Positions 22,121 through 33,122 of a stretch of DNA of 64,000 nt are shown here, piece after piece; within the stretch, counting starts at the first letter, position 1; the number at the start of each line of letters is the position of its first letter. The notes under the pieces are model-generated. The model was not told the origin of the DNA, ran no database searches, and was given only the letters and a program-made list of their open reading frames with translations. The stretch comes from Helichrysum umbraculigerum (taxonomy: Eukaryota; Streptophyta; Magnoliopsida; Asterales; Asteraceae), in the NCBI GenBank assembly GCA_949592205.1, contig CATIUR010000004.1:83365337-83429336 (forward strand). The letters run 5' to 3'. The position numbers and the translations under genes are program-made.

Positions 22121-23037
22121 TGTAACACCTGCATAATTAGGATAATTAATTATGCCTAATTGTTTGTAACTAGTTGTAATTAGTATGTAATAGGACTAAT
22201 TACAGGCTCTATTTGTATATATATATAAGGTGATTTATATATATATGTGTGTACTTACGCGATTTGGATAAATCGTGCGAATTAACCGGACGGAGTCCGA
22301 CACAGTTTACTTGGACGTTGGTGACAGAAATTTACTTAAATAATGAGAGCGTATTTTGTTATATAAAATACGCAACCGAACGAGCATTATTTATATATTA
22401 TCGCGACGACATTTTAACTAACGCAACAAAACATAATAAACGCGACTTAATAATTAAAATAGTGCGACAAATGTTTTACTATTAATTCCAAAGTATTTTT
22501 ATTTAAATACTTTAATTACATTTTAAGAATATAAACGTTTGACTAAATATTAAAAATTAGCGATTAAACGATTAGGACACGGAGTCAACACTGAGTTTTA
22601 GGGAGCATTTTCCCCTCCCTTCCCCTTTGGATCAGCCAAACCCCCACCCCCACCCTCACTTCTCTCTTTCATTTTTATTTTCACTAAACAAAAACACCCA
22701 CAAAACTCTCTCAAACCCAAATTCTCTCAAAATCGAACCATACCGAATCAACAAACAAAATACATATTCGGAATCACCATCACGAGTGGAGCAAGAATAT
22801 CAAGATCGTTTTCATCAATTCATCCTCCATTTAGCTCGATTTGCAAAAGTAAGAAATTTCTAAAATCTTAGATCTATTCAATTTGGTGTAATGTTTTGAT
22901 GTTTTGAAGTGTACACAACTTAGATATAACCTAATACATGCATAATACACGATTTTATAGCTCAAAAATAGGTTAGATTTGCGTTTTTGGTCGAAAATCC
23001 TCGAAACCCGAAAGTTTCTGGGCTGGTGTTCATCCAT

Positions 23038-23330
23038 GCGACACAAGCCTTGTGTCGCATGCTATGTCGCATAAACCCATTAATGTCGTACCTTGTGTCG
23101 TACCGAACCTTTGTGTCGTAATTTATGCGACACAATATTGTGTCGCACTCTATGTCGCATACTATGTCGTATTTCATACGACACAACCACTATGTCGCTA
23201 TTAAATTAGCATTTCGTATCTGATGCGACACAATCCTTGTGTCGTATTCTTGTGTCGCATGACGTCTGCGACACAATCCTTGTGTCGCATGACAGCTTTA
23301 GTGTCGCATTTTGTGTCGCAAAACACAGCA
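23038..23330 (+). repeat. GCGACACAA/TTGTGTCGC palindrome array, D 5' LTR
   Basis: More than a dozen copies of the word TGTCGCA or its complement, arranged in at least five inverted pairs such as GCGACACAA-gcc-TTGTGTCGC and TGCGACACAATATTGTGTCG (near 23127-23147). Imperfect pairs (ATGTCGCA, CGTACC variants) lie between them. The identical copy in the 3' LTR is at 30362-30654. Confidence 0.75.
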
Positions 23331-23878
23331 GATTTACAAATTAAATTCCAAGTTAAGTGTTATACATTTCGGACTTCAAACGACTATACGATATAACATC
23401 TAAGGTACATTGAAACATGTTTTTCAAGCATAACAATTCAAACTAGTATATAAATGTCGAGATTAACGTTTCAACTAAGTCACCAACGGGCCCAAACGTG
23501 TTTTCCAACAAACGAACAATTACAAACATACGGACAAACATTGGCTATACTAGTTGTGTACAACTAAACGAAACGTCACGTGAGACGCATACTTACATAA
23601 CTTCATATGAATAGGCATTTGAAGGTTACGGGTTCGGAGAACCTACTTGCTATATTTACTACTTGCTATTTGCTACGGCATATTACCAGACTCAGGTGAG
23701 TCTTACGGCCCCACTTTTACTGCTTTATCTTATTGGGGGAGATACATGCTACTGATTTTTCCTGAACACAAGTACTAAACTGATTTCTATACCAAACGGA
23801 ATTGCATGAGTTAATTACTATTTACAGAAGTCTCTCCATCATATATCGTTAGTTATGGACTTAAGCGCGAACAGTAGT

Positions 23879-23930
23879 TAATGGATCCATTAGGGAAATG
23901 ACCCTCCCCACCCGGGGCAGTAGCGCTGCC
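23879..23930 (+). other. Three-hairpin module in D LTR
   Basis: TAATGGATCCATTA (23879-23892), CCCC-ACCC-GGGG (23906-23917) and GGCAG-TAGCG-CTGCC (23916-23930). The counterparts in F (44413-44464) and G (55216-55267) keep the pairing with altered bases. Confidence 0.55.
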
Positions 23931-24514
23931 ACGTACCGATTTACACGTATAAACGGGTGACAACTTATTCGTTACTGATGCTTGCTCATTTACGAGCATG
24001 TCACGGGAGCAAAGTTATTACTTACGGGTTAAGCTTCGATTATGAGCCTCATGGCAACGGTATAAACTTATTTATTTACATTTGCTGGATTGCAAATACT
24101 GATTTTACGATTGCTGGGTTGCAATGGCTGATTTTACGCCTACGGGCACTACTATTGAAATCTCGTGTTCAAAGCCGATATTATTTACAAACCTGTGAGA
24201 TTCACCAACCTTTTGGTTGACACTTTTTAGCATGTTTTCTCAGGTACCCGGATGGAGTAGGATTTCTCCAGGATTTTAGCTAGAGTCGCATGATTTCAAC
24301 ACAACTGCATTAACGGAGATTCTTAGCATTATCTTTTGTATATTATGATTATGTAATAGAATCTCCCGCTACACGCGCGGACTCTAGGGAAAATACATTT
24401 TTGTATACGAAAACACTAAGTTTTCAAACAACATATCTATGGAATGTAACCAATTTACAAACGTGCATATAGATGTCGTTTACTTTATCTTTGTGTTGTG
24501 ATATTTGATTAGTA

Positions 24515-25001
24515 ACACCTATTAGCCTCGTCTTACTTACACTCTGCCACAGGAATGGCAAACACACCACCTAATCCGTCACACTCTCACTCACATGGGT
24601 CACGGAACCCACGAGTAGCCAGGAGGAACACAAGGTCACCTCGGACCAATCCTTATCCTGTACATAACTCTCAGAACTCGGCACATCTTACGTTGCCAGC
24701 ATTGACTACCCATTTCCGCCTTCAGGAACAAAGACTCGAAAATCTTGAACTGGAACAACACCGAATGATCTACTCTATAAACTAGTCGGATGTAACAATT
24801 CCCGACACCTTTCGTAATATCTCTGTAGGATGTAACCTTTGAACCCACATTATCTATCAAACTTTCCTTGTTAATTCAACTCACATAAATTGTCATTTTC
24901 CATGTTGATGTTATGTATTACTGCTGTTATACATGTACATCTGTGACAATTACAAGTTCCTACAAAATCTCATGTATCTTCATTTCTTTTATTGAAGAAT
25001 C
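24515..25001 (+). other. D leader between LTR and gag
   Basis: Contains the truncated pre-gag ORF and a non-coding stretch 24786-25001. No primer site is present, whereas G has GATTGGTATCAGAGCC directly inside its LTR, so a deletion removed the LTR end, primer site and upstream leader. A second deletion of roughly 350 bp is seen inside the pre-gag ORF relative to F. Confidence 0.65.
24555..24785 (+). pseudogene. Pre-gag ORF of D (C-terminally truncated)
   Basis: Encodes 76 residues from ATG 24555. The N-terminus is Ser/His/Arg-rich and basic (SHSHSHGSRNPRVARRN), followed by the start of a helix (QEQRLENLELEQHR). The inverted 5' segment of F (50371-50782) carries the homologous ORF with a much longer coiled-coil tail, so D lost that tail by deletion right after HRM. 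I recognise no family; a Gag cofactor or RNA-binding role would be a guess. Confidence 0.5.
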
Positions 25002-28000
25002 ATGCCGCCAAAGACCAGACCATACACAGATGCTCAGATTACCTCCCTTATAACCCAGGCTGTTACTGAAGCCTTGGCTAGAAATACTCCAACAAGTTCC
25101 ACGAGGAACAGTGATGCTGCTGAAACCGCTGCTGCTAAACCTTGTTCTTACAAGGACTTCCAGAACTGCAAACCTCTAAACTTTGCAGGTACCGAGGGAG
25201 CTATCGGTCTAGTACGCAGGATCGAGAAAGTTGAGTCCGTATTTCTTATCTGCAACTGTGCGGAGGGAGATAAGGTTAAATTCTCCGTTAGTACTTTTAC
25301 TGACACCGCACTAACCTGGTGGAACACGTATGCCCAAACTGTGAGTGTTGCTACTGCTTAACAACTCCCGTGGGAGGAGTTGAAGAAGATGTTGAGGGGC
25401 GAGTATTGCCCCAGGGATGAATTGAAACAACTAGAAGTGGAATTCTGGAACCACAAGATGCAGGGTGATGATATCACCGGATATACCAACCGTTTCCACC
25501 AACTGGCACTTCTGTGCCCAACCATGGTCGATCCTGAGTACAAGAGGATCGAGAAATTCGTCGATGGTCTTCCTGAGAGACTACAGGACCTGGTGACTTC
25601 TTCCAAACCAGGTACTATTCAGAGCGCCATCCGTATGGCCCATGAACTAACGGCAAATTCTGTCCGCCGTGGCACAACTTCAACCCCATCTGCAAACAAC
25701 AAACGCAAGTGGGAAGGAAACCCCAACACATCCAACCAAACCTCCAACAAAAAGCCTGAGTACATTAAGGCTTATTCATCGGGGACTTCAGAAAAGAAAG
25801 GGTACAGCGGGAACAAGCCTTACTGTTCCAAATGCAGCCGCCATCATGACGGTTCTTGCCCTTGCTCCAACTGCAAACGGTTCGGGCATTTAGCCAAGGA
25901 TTGCCGAACCAACATTTCTACCCCCAACACCAATGCACCAAAGGCCTGCTTTGGGTGCGGAAATTCAGGGCACTTCAAGAAAGATTGCCCAAAGCTGAAA
26001 AACAACAACAACCCTGCTCGCGGTAGAGCTTTCGTTATCAAGGCTGGGGAAGCCAGACAAGACCCGAACGTCGTGACGGGTACGTTCCTTCTCAACGACC
26101 TTACTGCTTCTGTGTTATTTGATACCGGTGCCGATAGAAGCTTCATTTCTGAGAAATTTAGCCCTTTACTTGACATAATTCCCACTGCCTTAGATGCTAA
26201 ATACATTGTAGAATTAGCTAACGGCAAACTGATTGAAACTGATAGCATCATACGCAACTGTACACTTAACCTTACGAACGAAACGTTTCCCATTGATTTA
26301 ATCCCTGTCGAGATCGGCAGCTTCGACATTATTGTCGGTATGGATTGGTTATCCAAGCACCGAGCTGAAATCATCTGCCATGATAAACTCGTTCGCATAC
26401 CTCTTGTCTCCGGTGGAACCTTAGTCCTACAAGGGGAGACCGGCAGACGAAATCTGAATATTGTCTCCTGTCTGAAAACTAGAAAATATCTACGAAAAGG
26501 GTATCAAGCCATCCTCGCACATGTAACGGAGAAGAAGTCGGAGGAGAAGCGACTTGAGGATGTTCCGATCGTGCGGGATTTCCCGGAAGTCTTTCCTGAA
26601 GACTTGCCCGGACTTCCGCCACCTAGACAAGTTGAATTTCAAATCGAACTTGTGCCCGGAGCTGCACCCGTGGCACGAGCCCCTTACCGTTTAGCACCAT
26701 CCGAAATGCAGGAGTTGTCTAACCAACTACAGGAACTCCTGGACAGAGGATTCATTCGACCAAGTTCCTCGCCTTGGGGAGCTCCGGTCTTATTCGTGAA
26801 AAAGAAAGATGGATCTTTCCGCATGTGTATCGACTACCGAGAGCTGAACAAGCTAACCATAAAGAATCGGTACCCACTTCCTAGAATTGATGATCTGTTT
26901 GACCAACTCCAGGGATCGAGTGTTTACTCAAAGATTGATCTACGGTCGGGTTATCATCAACTCCGAGTCCGTGACAATGATATCCCAAAGACAGCTTTCC
27001 GAACTCGTTATGGGCATTACGAATTCCAAGTGATGCCATTCGGGTTGACCAACGCACCGGCCGTATTCATGGACCTTATGAATCGAGTGTGCAAACCATA
27101 TCTTGACAAATTCGTCATTGTGTTTATCGACGATATTCTGATTTACTCTCGCAACGAGCAGGAACATGCTCAACATCTGAAAACCATTCTAGGACTTCTG
27201 AAACACGAAGAGTTATATGCCAAATTCTCTAAGTGTGAATTCTGGATTCGAACCGTTCAATTCCTCGGGCACGTGATTGACAGCCAAGGAATTCATGTTG
27301 ATCCCGCCAAGATTGAAGCAATCAAGGGCTGGGAGTCACCGACCACTCCAACCGAAGTGAGACAATTCTTAGGTCTTGCTGGTTATTATCGCCGATTCAT
27401 CGAAAACTTCTCAAGAATAGCTGTTCCCCTAACCACACTAACTCAGAAAGATAAGAAGTTCGATTGGACGGATAAACAAGAGTCAACCTTCCAGCTATTG
27501 AAAAACAAACTTTGCAGTGCACCAATCTTGTCCTTACCCGAGGGCACCGACGATTTCGTAGTTTACTGCGACGCCTCACACCAAGGACTTGGTTGTGTGT
27601 TGATGCAACGGGAAAAAGTCATTGCCTATGCCTCACGACAACTGAAAATCCACGAGAAAAACTATACGACCCACGACCTCGAGTTAGGTGCTGTGGTCTT
27701 CGCATTGAAAATCTGGAGACATTATCTCTACGGTACGAAAAGCACTATCTTTACCGATCACAAAAGTCTCCAACACATATTCGATCAGAAAGATCTAAAC
27801 ATGAGACAACGTCGCTGGGTTGAGTTACTTAGTGACTACGACTGCGAGATCAAATACCATCCGGGCAAGGCTAACGTAGTTGCCGATGCCTTAAGCCGAA
27901 AAGAACGAGTGAAACCCCTTCGAGTCCGAGCACTTTCTATGACAATTCGTAACGAGCTTCCTGCTCAAATCCTTACCGCTCAACTTGAAGCACTCAACGA

Positions 28001-29411
28001 TGAAAACTTGAAAAATGAAGCCTTGCGAGGCTTGGATAAACAATTCGAAATCAAACCCGATGGAACTCGATACTTCTCTAACCGGGTGTGGTTACCCAAA
28101 TTCGGAAACTTGCGAGATTTGGTGATGGCTGAAGCTCACAAATCTCGATACTCTATACATCCTGGTTCTGACAAGATGTATCATGACGTCAAAGGGTTGT
28201 ATTGGTGGCCTAACATGAAAGCTGACATCGCTTTATACGTCAGTAAATGCCTAACCTGTTCAAAAGTAAAGACCGAACACCAAAGACCCTCTGGGTTGCT
28301 TCAACAACCTGAAATTCCTCAATGGAAATGGGAACAGATTTCCATGGACTTCATTACCAAACTACCGAAAACTTCGAGTGGTTGCGATACCATTTGGGTG
28401 ATCGTGGACCGTCTCACGAAATCTGCTCATTTTCTGGCTATCAAGGAAACCGACAAGATGGAGCGTCTGACTCGCATCTATGTCAAAGAAATCATCTCGC
28501 GACACGGTGTACCTATCTCGATCATCTCGGATAGGGACAGCCGTTTTACTTCTAACTTTTGGCAATCGTTACAGAAATCTCTTGGTACTCGTCTGGATAT
28601 GAGTACTGCTTATCACCCGCAGACCGATGGCCAAAGCGAGCGAACTATTCAAACACTGGAGGATATGCTACGAGCCTGCGTAGTTGACTTCGGTACTTCT
28701 TGGGAAAATCACTTACCGTTGTGCGAGTTTTCGTACAACAACAGTTACCATACCAGCATAAAGGCTGCACCCTTCGAGGCACTTTACGGACGTAAGTGCC
28801 GATCACCTATCTGTTGGACTGAGTTAGGAGATTCCCAACTCACGGGTCCAGAAATCATTCAAGAAACTACTGAGAAAATCGTTGGTATTCAAAACCGGCT
28901 GAAAGCCGCACGTGATCGTCAGAAAAGTTATGCTGACGTGAGACGCAAACACCTTGAGTTCCAGGTAGGGGACAAGGTACTTCTCAAAGTGGCACCGTGG
29001 AAAGGTGTTATTCGATTCGGAAAACGAGGCAAACTAAATCCTAGATATATCGGACCATTCGAAATCCTTGAAAGGATTGGTCCAGTGGCATACCGCCTGC
29101 AACTTCCTGCCGAACTTAGCAGCGTACACAACACATTCCACATTTCTAACTTGAAGAAATGTCTGTCTGACGAGACACTGATCATACCGCTCGACGAAAT
29201 TCGAATCGATGATAAACTTCACTTTGTCGAGGAACCTATGGAAATCATGGACCGTGAGGTCAAACGATTGAAACAGAGTCGTATTCCCATCGTAAAGGTC
29301 AGGTGGAATTCTAGGCGCGGCCCTGAGTTCACCTGGGAACGGGAAGACCAAATGCGACAGAAATACCCACATCTCTTCCCAGATAACGCACCGTCCGTGC
29401 ACTCAAGCTAA
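25002..29411 (+). pseudogene. gag-pol: Tekay gag-pol polyprotein with one nonsense codon
   Basis: Single frame of 1469 codons starting MPPKTRPYTDAQI; the only break is TAA at 25359 (codon 120), where F and G read Tyr-Lys. Domains by approximate codon: Gag core 45-240; zinc knuckles CSNCKRFGHLAKDC (287) and CFGCGNSGHFKKDC (316); protease DTGAD (377); RT with FIDDIL (708); RNase H CDASHQGLG (854); integrase with the HHCC finger (about 1046-1090), catalytic Asp (SMDFITKLP), second Asp (ISDRDSRF) and Glu (TDGQSERTIQ); GPF motif (about 1350); chromodomain-like tail with VRWNSRRGPEFTWERED and YPHLF. Everything downstream of the stop is open and intact. Gag begins with KPYCSKCSRHH before the knuckles, a feature shared with G. 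Confidence 0.93.
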
Positions 29412-29444
29412 TTTCGGGACGAAATTTCTTTAACAAGGGGAGAA
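29412..29444 (+). other. Polypurine tract of D with conserved hairpin
   Basis: AATTTCGGGACGAAATT (about 29411-29427) forms a 6-bp stem, followed by the purine tract 'aacaaggggagaa' and the LTR start. The same hairpin and tract stand at the corresponding place in F and G. Confidence 0.75.
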
Positions 29445-31887
29445 TGTAACACCTGCATAATTAGGATAATTAATTATGCCTAATTGTTTGTAACTAGTTG
29501 TAATTAGTATGTAATAGGACTAATTACAGGCTCTATTTGTATATATATATAAGGTGATTTATATATATATGTGTGTACTTACGCGATTTGGATAAATCGT
29601 GCGAATTAACCGGACGGAGTCCGACACAGTTTACTTGGACGTTGGTGACAGAAATTTACTTAAATAATGAGAGCGTATTTTGTTATATAAAATACGCAAC
29701 CGAACGAGCATTATTTATATATTATCGCGACGACATTTTAACTAACGCAACAAAACATAATAAACGCGACTTAATAATTAAAATAGTGCGACAAATGTTT
29801 TACTATTAATTCCAAAGTATTTTTATTTAAATACTTTAATTACATTTTAAGAATATAAACGTTTGACTAAATATTAAAAATTAGCGATTAAACGATTAGG
29901 ACACGGAGTCAACACTGAGTTTTAGGGAGCATTTTCCCCTCCCTTCCCCTTTGGATCAGCCAAACCCCCACCCCCACCCTCACTTCTCTCTTTCATTTTT
30001 ATTTTCACTAAACAAAAACACCCACAAAACTCTCTCAAACCCAAATTCTCTCAAAATCGAACCATACCGAATCAACAAACAAAATACATATTCGGAATCA
30101 CCATCACGAGTGGAGCAAGAATATCAAGATCGTTTTCATCAATTCATCCTCCATTTAGCTCGATTTGCAAAAGTAAGAAATTTCTAAAATCTTAGATCTA
30201 TTCAATTTGGTGTAATGTTTTGATGTTTTGAAGTGTACACAACTTAGATATAACCTAATACATGCATAATACACGATTTTATAGCTCAAAAATAGGTTAG
30301 ATTTGCGTTTTTGGTCGAAAATCCTCGAAACCCGAAAGTTTCTGGGCTGGTGTTCATCCATGCGACACAAGCCTTGTGTCGCATGCTATGTCGCATAAAC
30401 CCATTAATGTCGTACCTTGTGTCGTACCGAACCTTTGTGTCGTAATTTATGCGACACAATATTGTGTCGCACTCTATGTCGCATACTATGTCGTATTTCA
30501 TACGACACAACCACTATGTCGCTATTAAATTAGCATTTCGTATCTGATGCGACACAATCCTTGTGTCGTATTCTTGTGTCGCATGACGTCTGCGACACAA
30601 TCCTTGTGTCGCATGACAGCTTTAGTGTCGCATTTTGTGTCGCAAAACACAGCAGATTTACAAATTAAATTCCAAGTTAAGTGTTATACATTTCGGACTT
30701 CAAACGACTATACGATATAACATCTAAGGTACATTGAAACATGTTTTTCAAGCATAACAATTCAAACTAGTATATAAATGTCGAGATTAACGTTTCAACT
30801 AAGTCACCAACGGGCCCAAACGTGTTTTCCAACAAACGAACAATTACAAACATACGGACAAACATTGGCTATACTAGTTGTGTACAACTAAACGAAACGT
30901 CACGTGAGACGCATACTTACATAACTTCATATGAATAGGCATTTGAAGGTTACGGGTTCGGAGAACCTACTTGCTATATTTACTACTTGCTATTTGCTAC
31001 GGCATATTACCAGACTCAGGTGAGTCTTACGGCCCCACTTTTACTGCTTTATCTTATTGGGGGAGATACATGCTACTGATTTTTCCTGAACACAAGTACT
31101 AAACTGATTTCTATACCAAACAGAATTGCATGAGTTAATTACTATTTACAGAAGTCTCTCCATCATATATCGTTAGTTATGGACTTAAGCGCGAACAGTA
31201 GTTAATGGATCCATTAGGGAAATGACCCTCCCCACCCGGGGCAGTAGCGCTGCCACGTACCGATTTACACGTATAAACGGGTGACAACTTATTCGTTACT
31301 GATGCTTGCTCATTTACGAGCATGTCACGGGAGCAAAGTTATTACTTACGGGTTAAGCTTCGATTATGAGCCTCATGGCAACGGTATAAACTTATTTATT
31401 TACATTTGCTGGATTGCAAATACTGATTTTACGATTGCTGGGTTGCAATGGCTGATTTTACGCCTACGGGCACTACTATTGAAATCTCGTGTTCAAAGCC
31501 GATATTATTTACAAACCTGTGAGATTCACCAACCTTTTGGTTGACACTTTTTAGCATGTTTTCTCAGGTACCCGGATGGAGTAGGATTTCTCCAGGATTT
31601 TAGCTAGAGTCGCATGATTTCAACACAACTGCATTAACGGAGATTCTTAGCATTATCTTTTGTATATTATGATTATGTAATAGAATCTCCCGCTACACGC
31701 GCGGACTCTAGGGAAAATACATTTTTGTATACGAAAACACTAAGTTTTCAAACAACATATCTATGGAATGTAACCAATTTACAAACGTGCATATAGATGT
31801 CGTTTACTTTATCTTTGTGTTGTGATATTTGATTAGTAGCACCCCAAACTATGCTTCCGCGAAACAGTGAATTTCGGGGGTGTTACA
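29445..31887 (+). mobile_element. 3' LTR of D (complete)
   Basis: 2443 bp, TGTAACACC...GGTGTTACA, with GTTTG duplication after it. It carries a full copy of the palindrome array (30362-30654) and the LTR end missing from the 5' copy (31839-31887). Confidence 0.92.
30362..30654 (+). repeat. Palindrome array, D 3' LTR
   Basis: Identical by eye to 23038-23330. Confidence 0.75.
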
Positions 31888-31892
31888 GTTTG

Positions 31893-33122
31893 TACTTTGC
31901 ATAACGCATTTCTAGCACTATACCGAATAAATAGTCGAATAGGGGCCGTCATACCATTTTACGATTATCGTGCATTAATTATGTAATGACATCCTTACCT
32001 ATAATTATCTACATCATCAGCAATCACAATAATAAACTACTCGCAATTCTTGGCAACAAATAAATCACATACCAGGCAATAATACATATTCAAATATGAA
32101 ATGAGACAGGTATAATAAAAGTTTAGATATCACCCGGAATTAAATGCGTAGCAGCGTATTATTATAATTGACAAACTCTTTCACACGTACAAGGATTGAT
32201 CTCCGAATCTCTAGCGTTCGCCCTAGCTTCTACGTTAGTCCGTGGACTAATTACAATATTCCTAAAATGAGAAAGACTAAAAGACTACGAAAGATTATCT
32301 AGTGAGAAAGAAAGAGTGAAATATGCTAGAATGTGTGCATATGAGGTGTGTGTTACAAATGAACCTAAGCATCCTATTTATAGGTGAGCTTTGGCTCATT
32401 TTAGCATAAGTTGGCCTTGAGGTGCATGTTAGAAAGACTAGCCAAAAGTGGCGTGTACAACACGAAAAGTAGGCGCACCGGGTACTGTACAACGCGAAAA
32501 GTAGGCGCACCAGGTACCAAAACTTGCCAAAAACGGAAACCGAGATGGGGGTAGGGTGGCCGGCGGCGCCATCCATGTGGCCGGCTGGTGGCCGGCGGCG
32601 GTGGGCCCCACCCCACCCCGTTGCGCGATCTTTTGCTTCGTTTCTCGATTCATGCGTGTTTTCTTCGTTATACGTCCGTTTGAGTCGATTCTTTTTTTGT
32701 TGGATTTGTAATTCAAAAACGAAGACTTTGACATTGGATATGCCTTAAAATGAGGTCCCTAGATCCAGATATTGCGTACGGATCATTTGGATCTTCCAGC
32801 GGGCGCGGAATCTTCATTTTTCACCCGTTTTGGTTGATTCTTCTTCTGTTGGATTCGTATTTTGAAAACGAACATCATGAAAATAATGGATGTTGGTGGA
32901 GGGCACCTTAGTCTTGAAATCTCGTTTTTATGCCTTGAATCTTCAAACGTGTGTGGAATCTTCGTTTTACATCCGTTTCGCTTGATTTTTCTCGTGCAAC
33001 CTTGTTTTAACCCTCTTGGCATAATGTTACTGATTTGTAATGTTTTTGAATCAATATGCCAAGAATCGTTCCAGAATGAGAGAGATATCGGTAGTAAAAA
33101 CGTGACTTTTTACGCGATATCA
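31893..33122 (-). mobile_element. 3' LTR of C, proximal piece with promoter
   Basis: Continues the match to 41113-42352. On the minus strand it begins TGATATCGCG. It contains a TATA box (TATAAATAG, 32374-32382) with, upstream, two direct repeats containing 'aaaagtaggcgcacc' (about 32463-32520) and three GTGGCCGGC words (about 32556-32600). Confidence 0.85.

Larger units (their letters stand above)
22849..24243 (+). promoter_or_regulatory. Candidate leader-intron splice sites in D LTR
   Basis: Donor AAAA|GTAAGA at 22849, combined acceptor/donor ACTCAG|GTGAGTC around 23695, acceptor TTCTCAG|GTAC at 24241-24243. The same three signals in the same order are present on the minus strand in F (45429, 44648, 44133) and G (57031, 55473, 54897). 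Splicing is inferred from consensus and conservation only. Confidence 0.4.
22121..24514 (+). mobile_element. 5' LTR of D, 3' end deleted
   Basis: TGTAACACC start. TA-rich promoter-like stretch at 22209-22250, C/T-rich leader at about 22610-22740, splice-donor-like AAAA|GTAAG (22849), the palindrome array (23038-23330), CAG|GTGAGT (23693-23700), a three-hairpin module (23879-23930) and an acceptor-like TTTTCTCAG|GT (to 24243). Identity with the 3' LTR stops at about 24514. Confidence 0.88.
22121..31887 (+). mobile_element. Element D: young Tekay/Del-type chromovirus
   Basis: 9767 bp between perfect 5-bp duplications GTTTG (22116-22120 and 31888-31892). The empty site is visible in the other C LTR near 41108-41112, which proves the insertion. 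LTRs 22121-24514 and 29445-31887 differ at one position that I found (23801 G versus 31125 A). It holds a truncated pre-gag ORF and a full gag-pol with a single nonsense codon. The primer site and the last 49 bp of the 5' LTR are missing. Confidence 0.93.

Noticed and set aside
22249..22863. 78-codon ORFs in the D LTRs (also 29573-30187)
   Set aside because: Identical in both LTRs because the LTRs are identical; composition is that of a TA-rich promoter and a C/T-rich leader.
23038..23330. CRISPR-like or satellite array
   Set aside because: Repeat units are short inverted words with irregular spacing inside a plant LTR, without constant repeat/spacer lengths or cas genes; they do not form head-to-tail satellite monomers.
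25844..26398. 184-codon minus-strand ORF inside D gag-pol (and 49163-49630 plus-strand inside F)
   Set aside because: Antisense shadow of the well-supported gag-pol frame.
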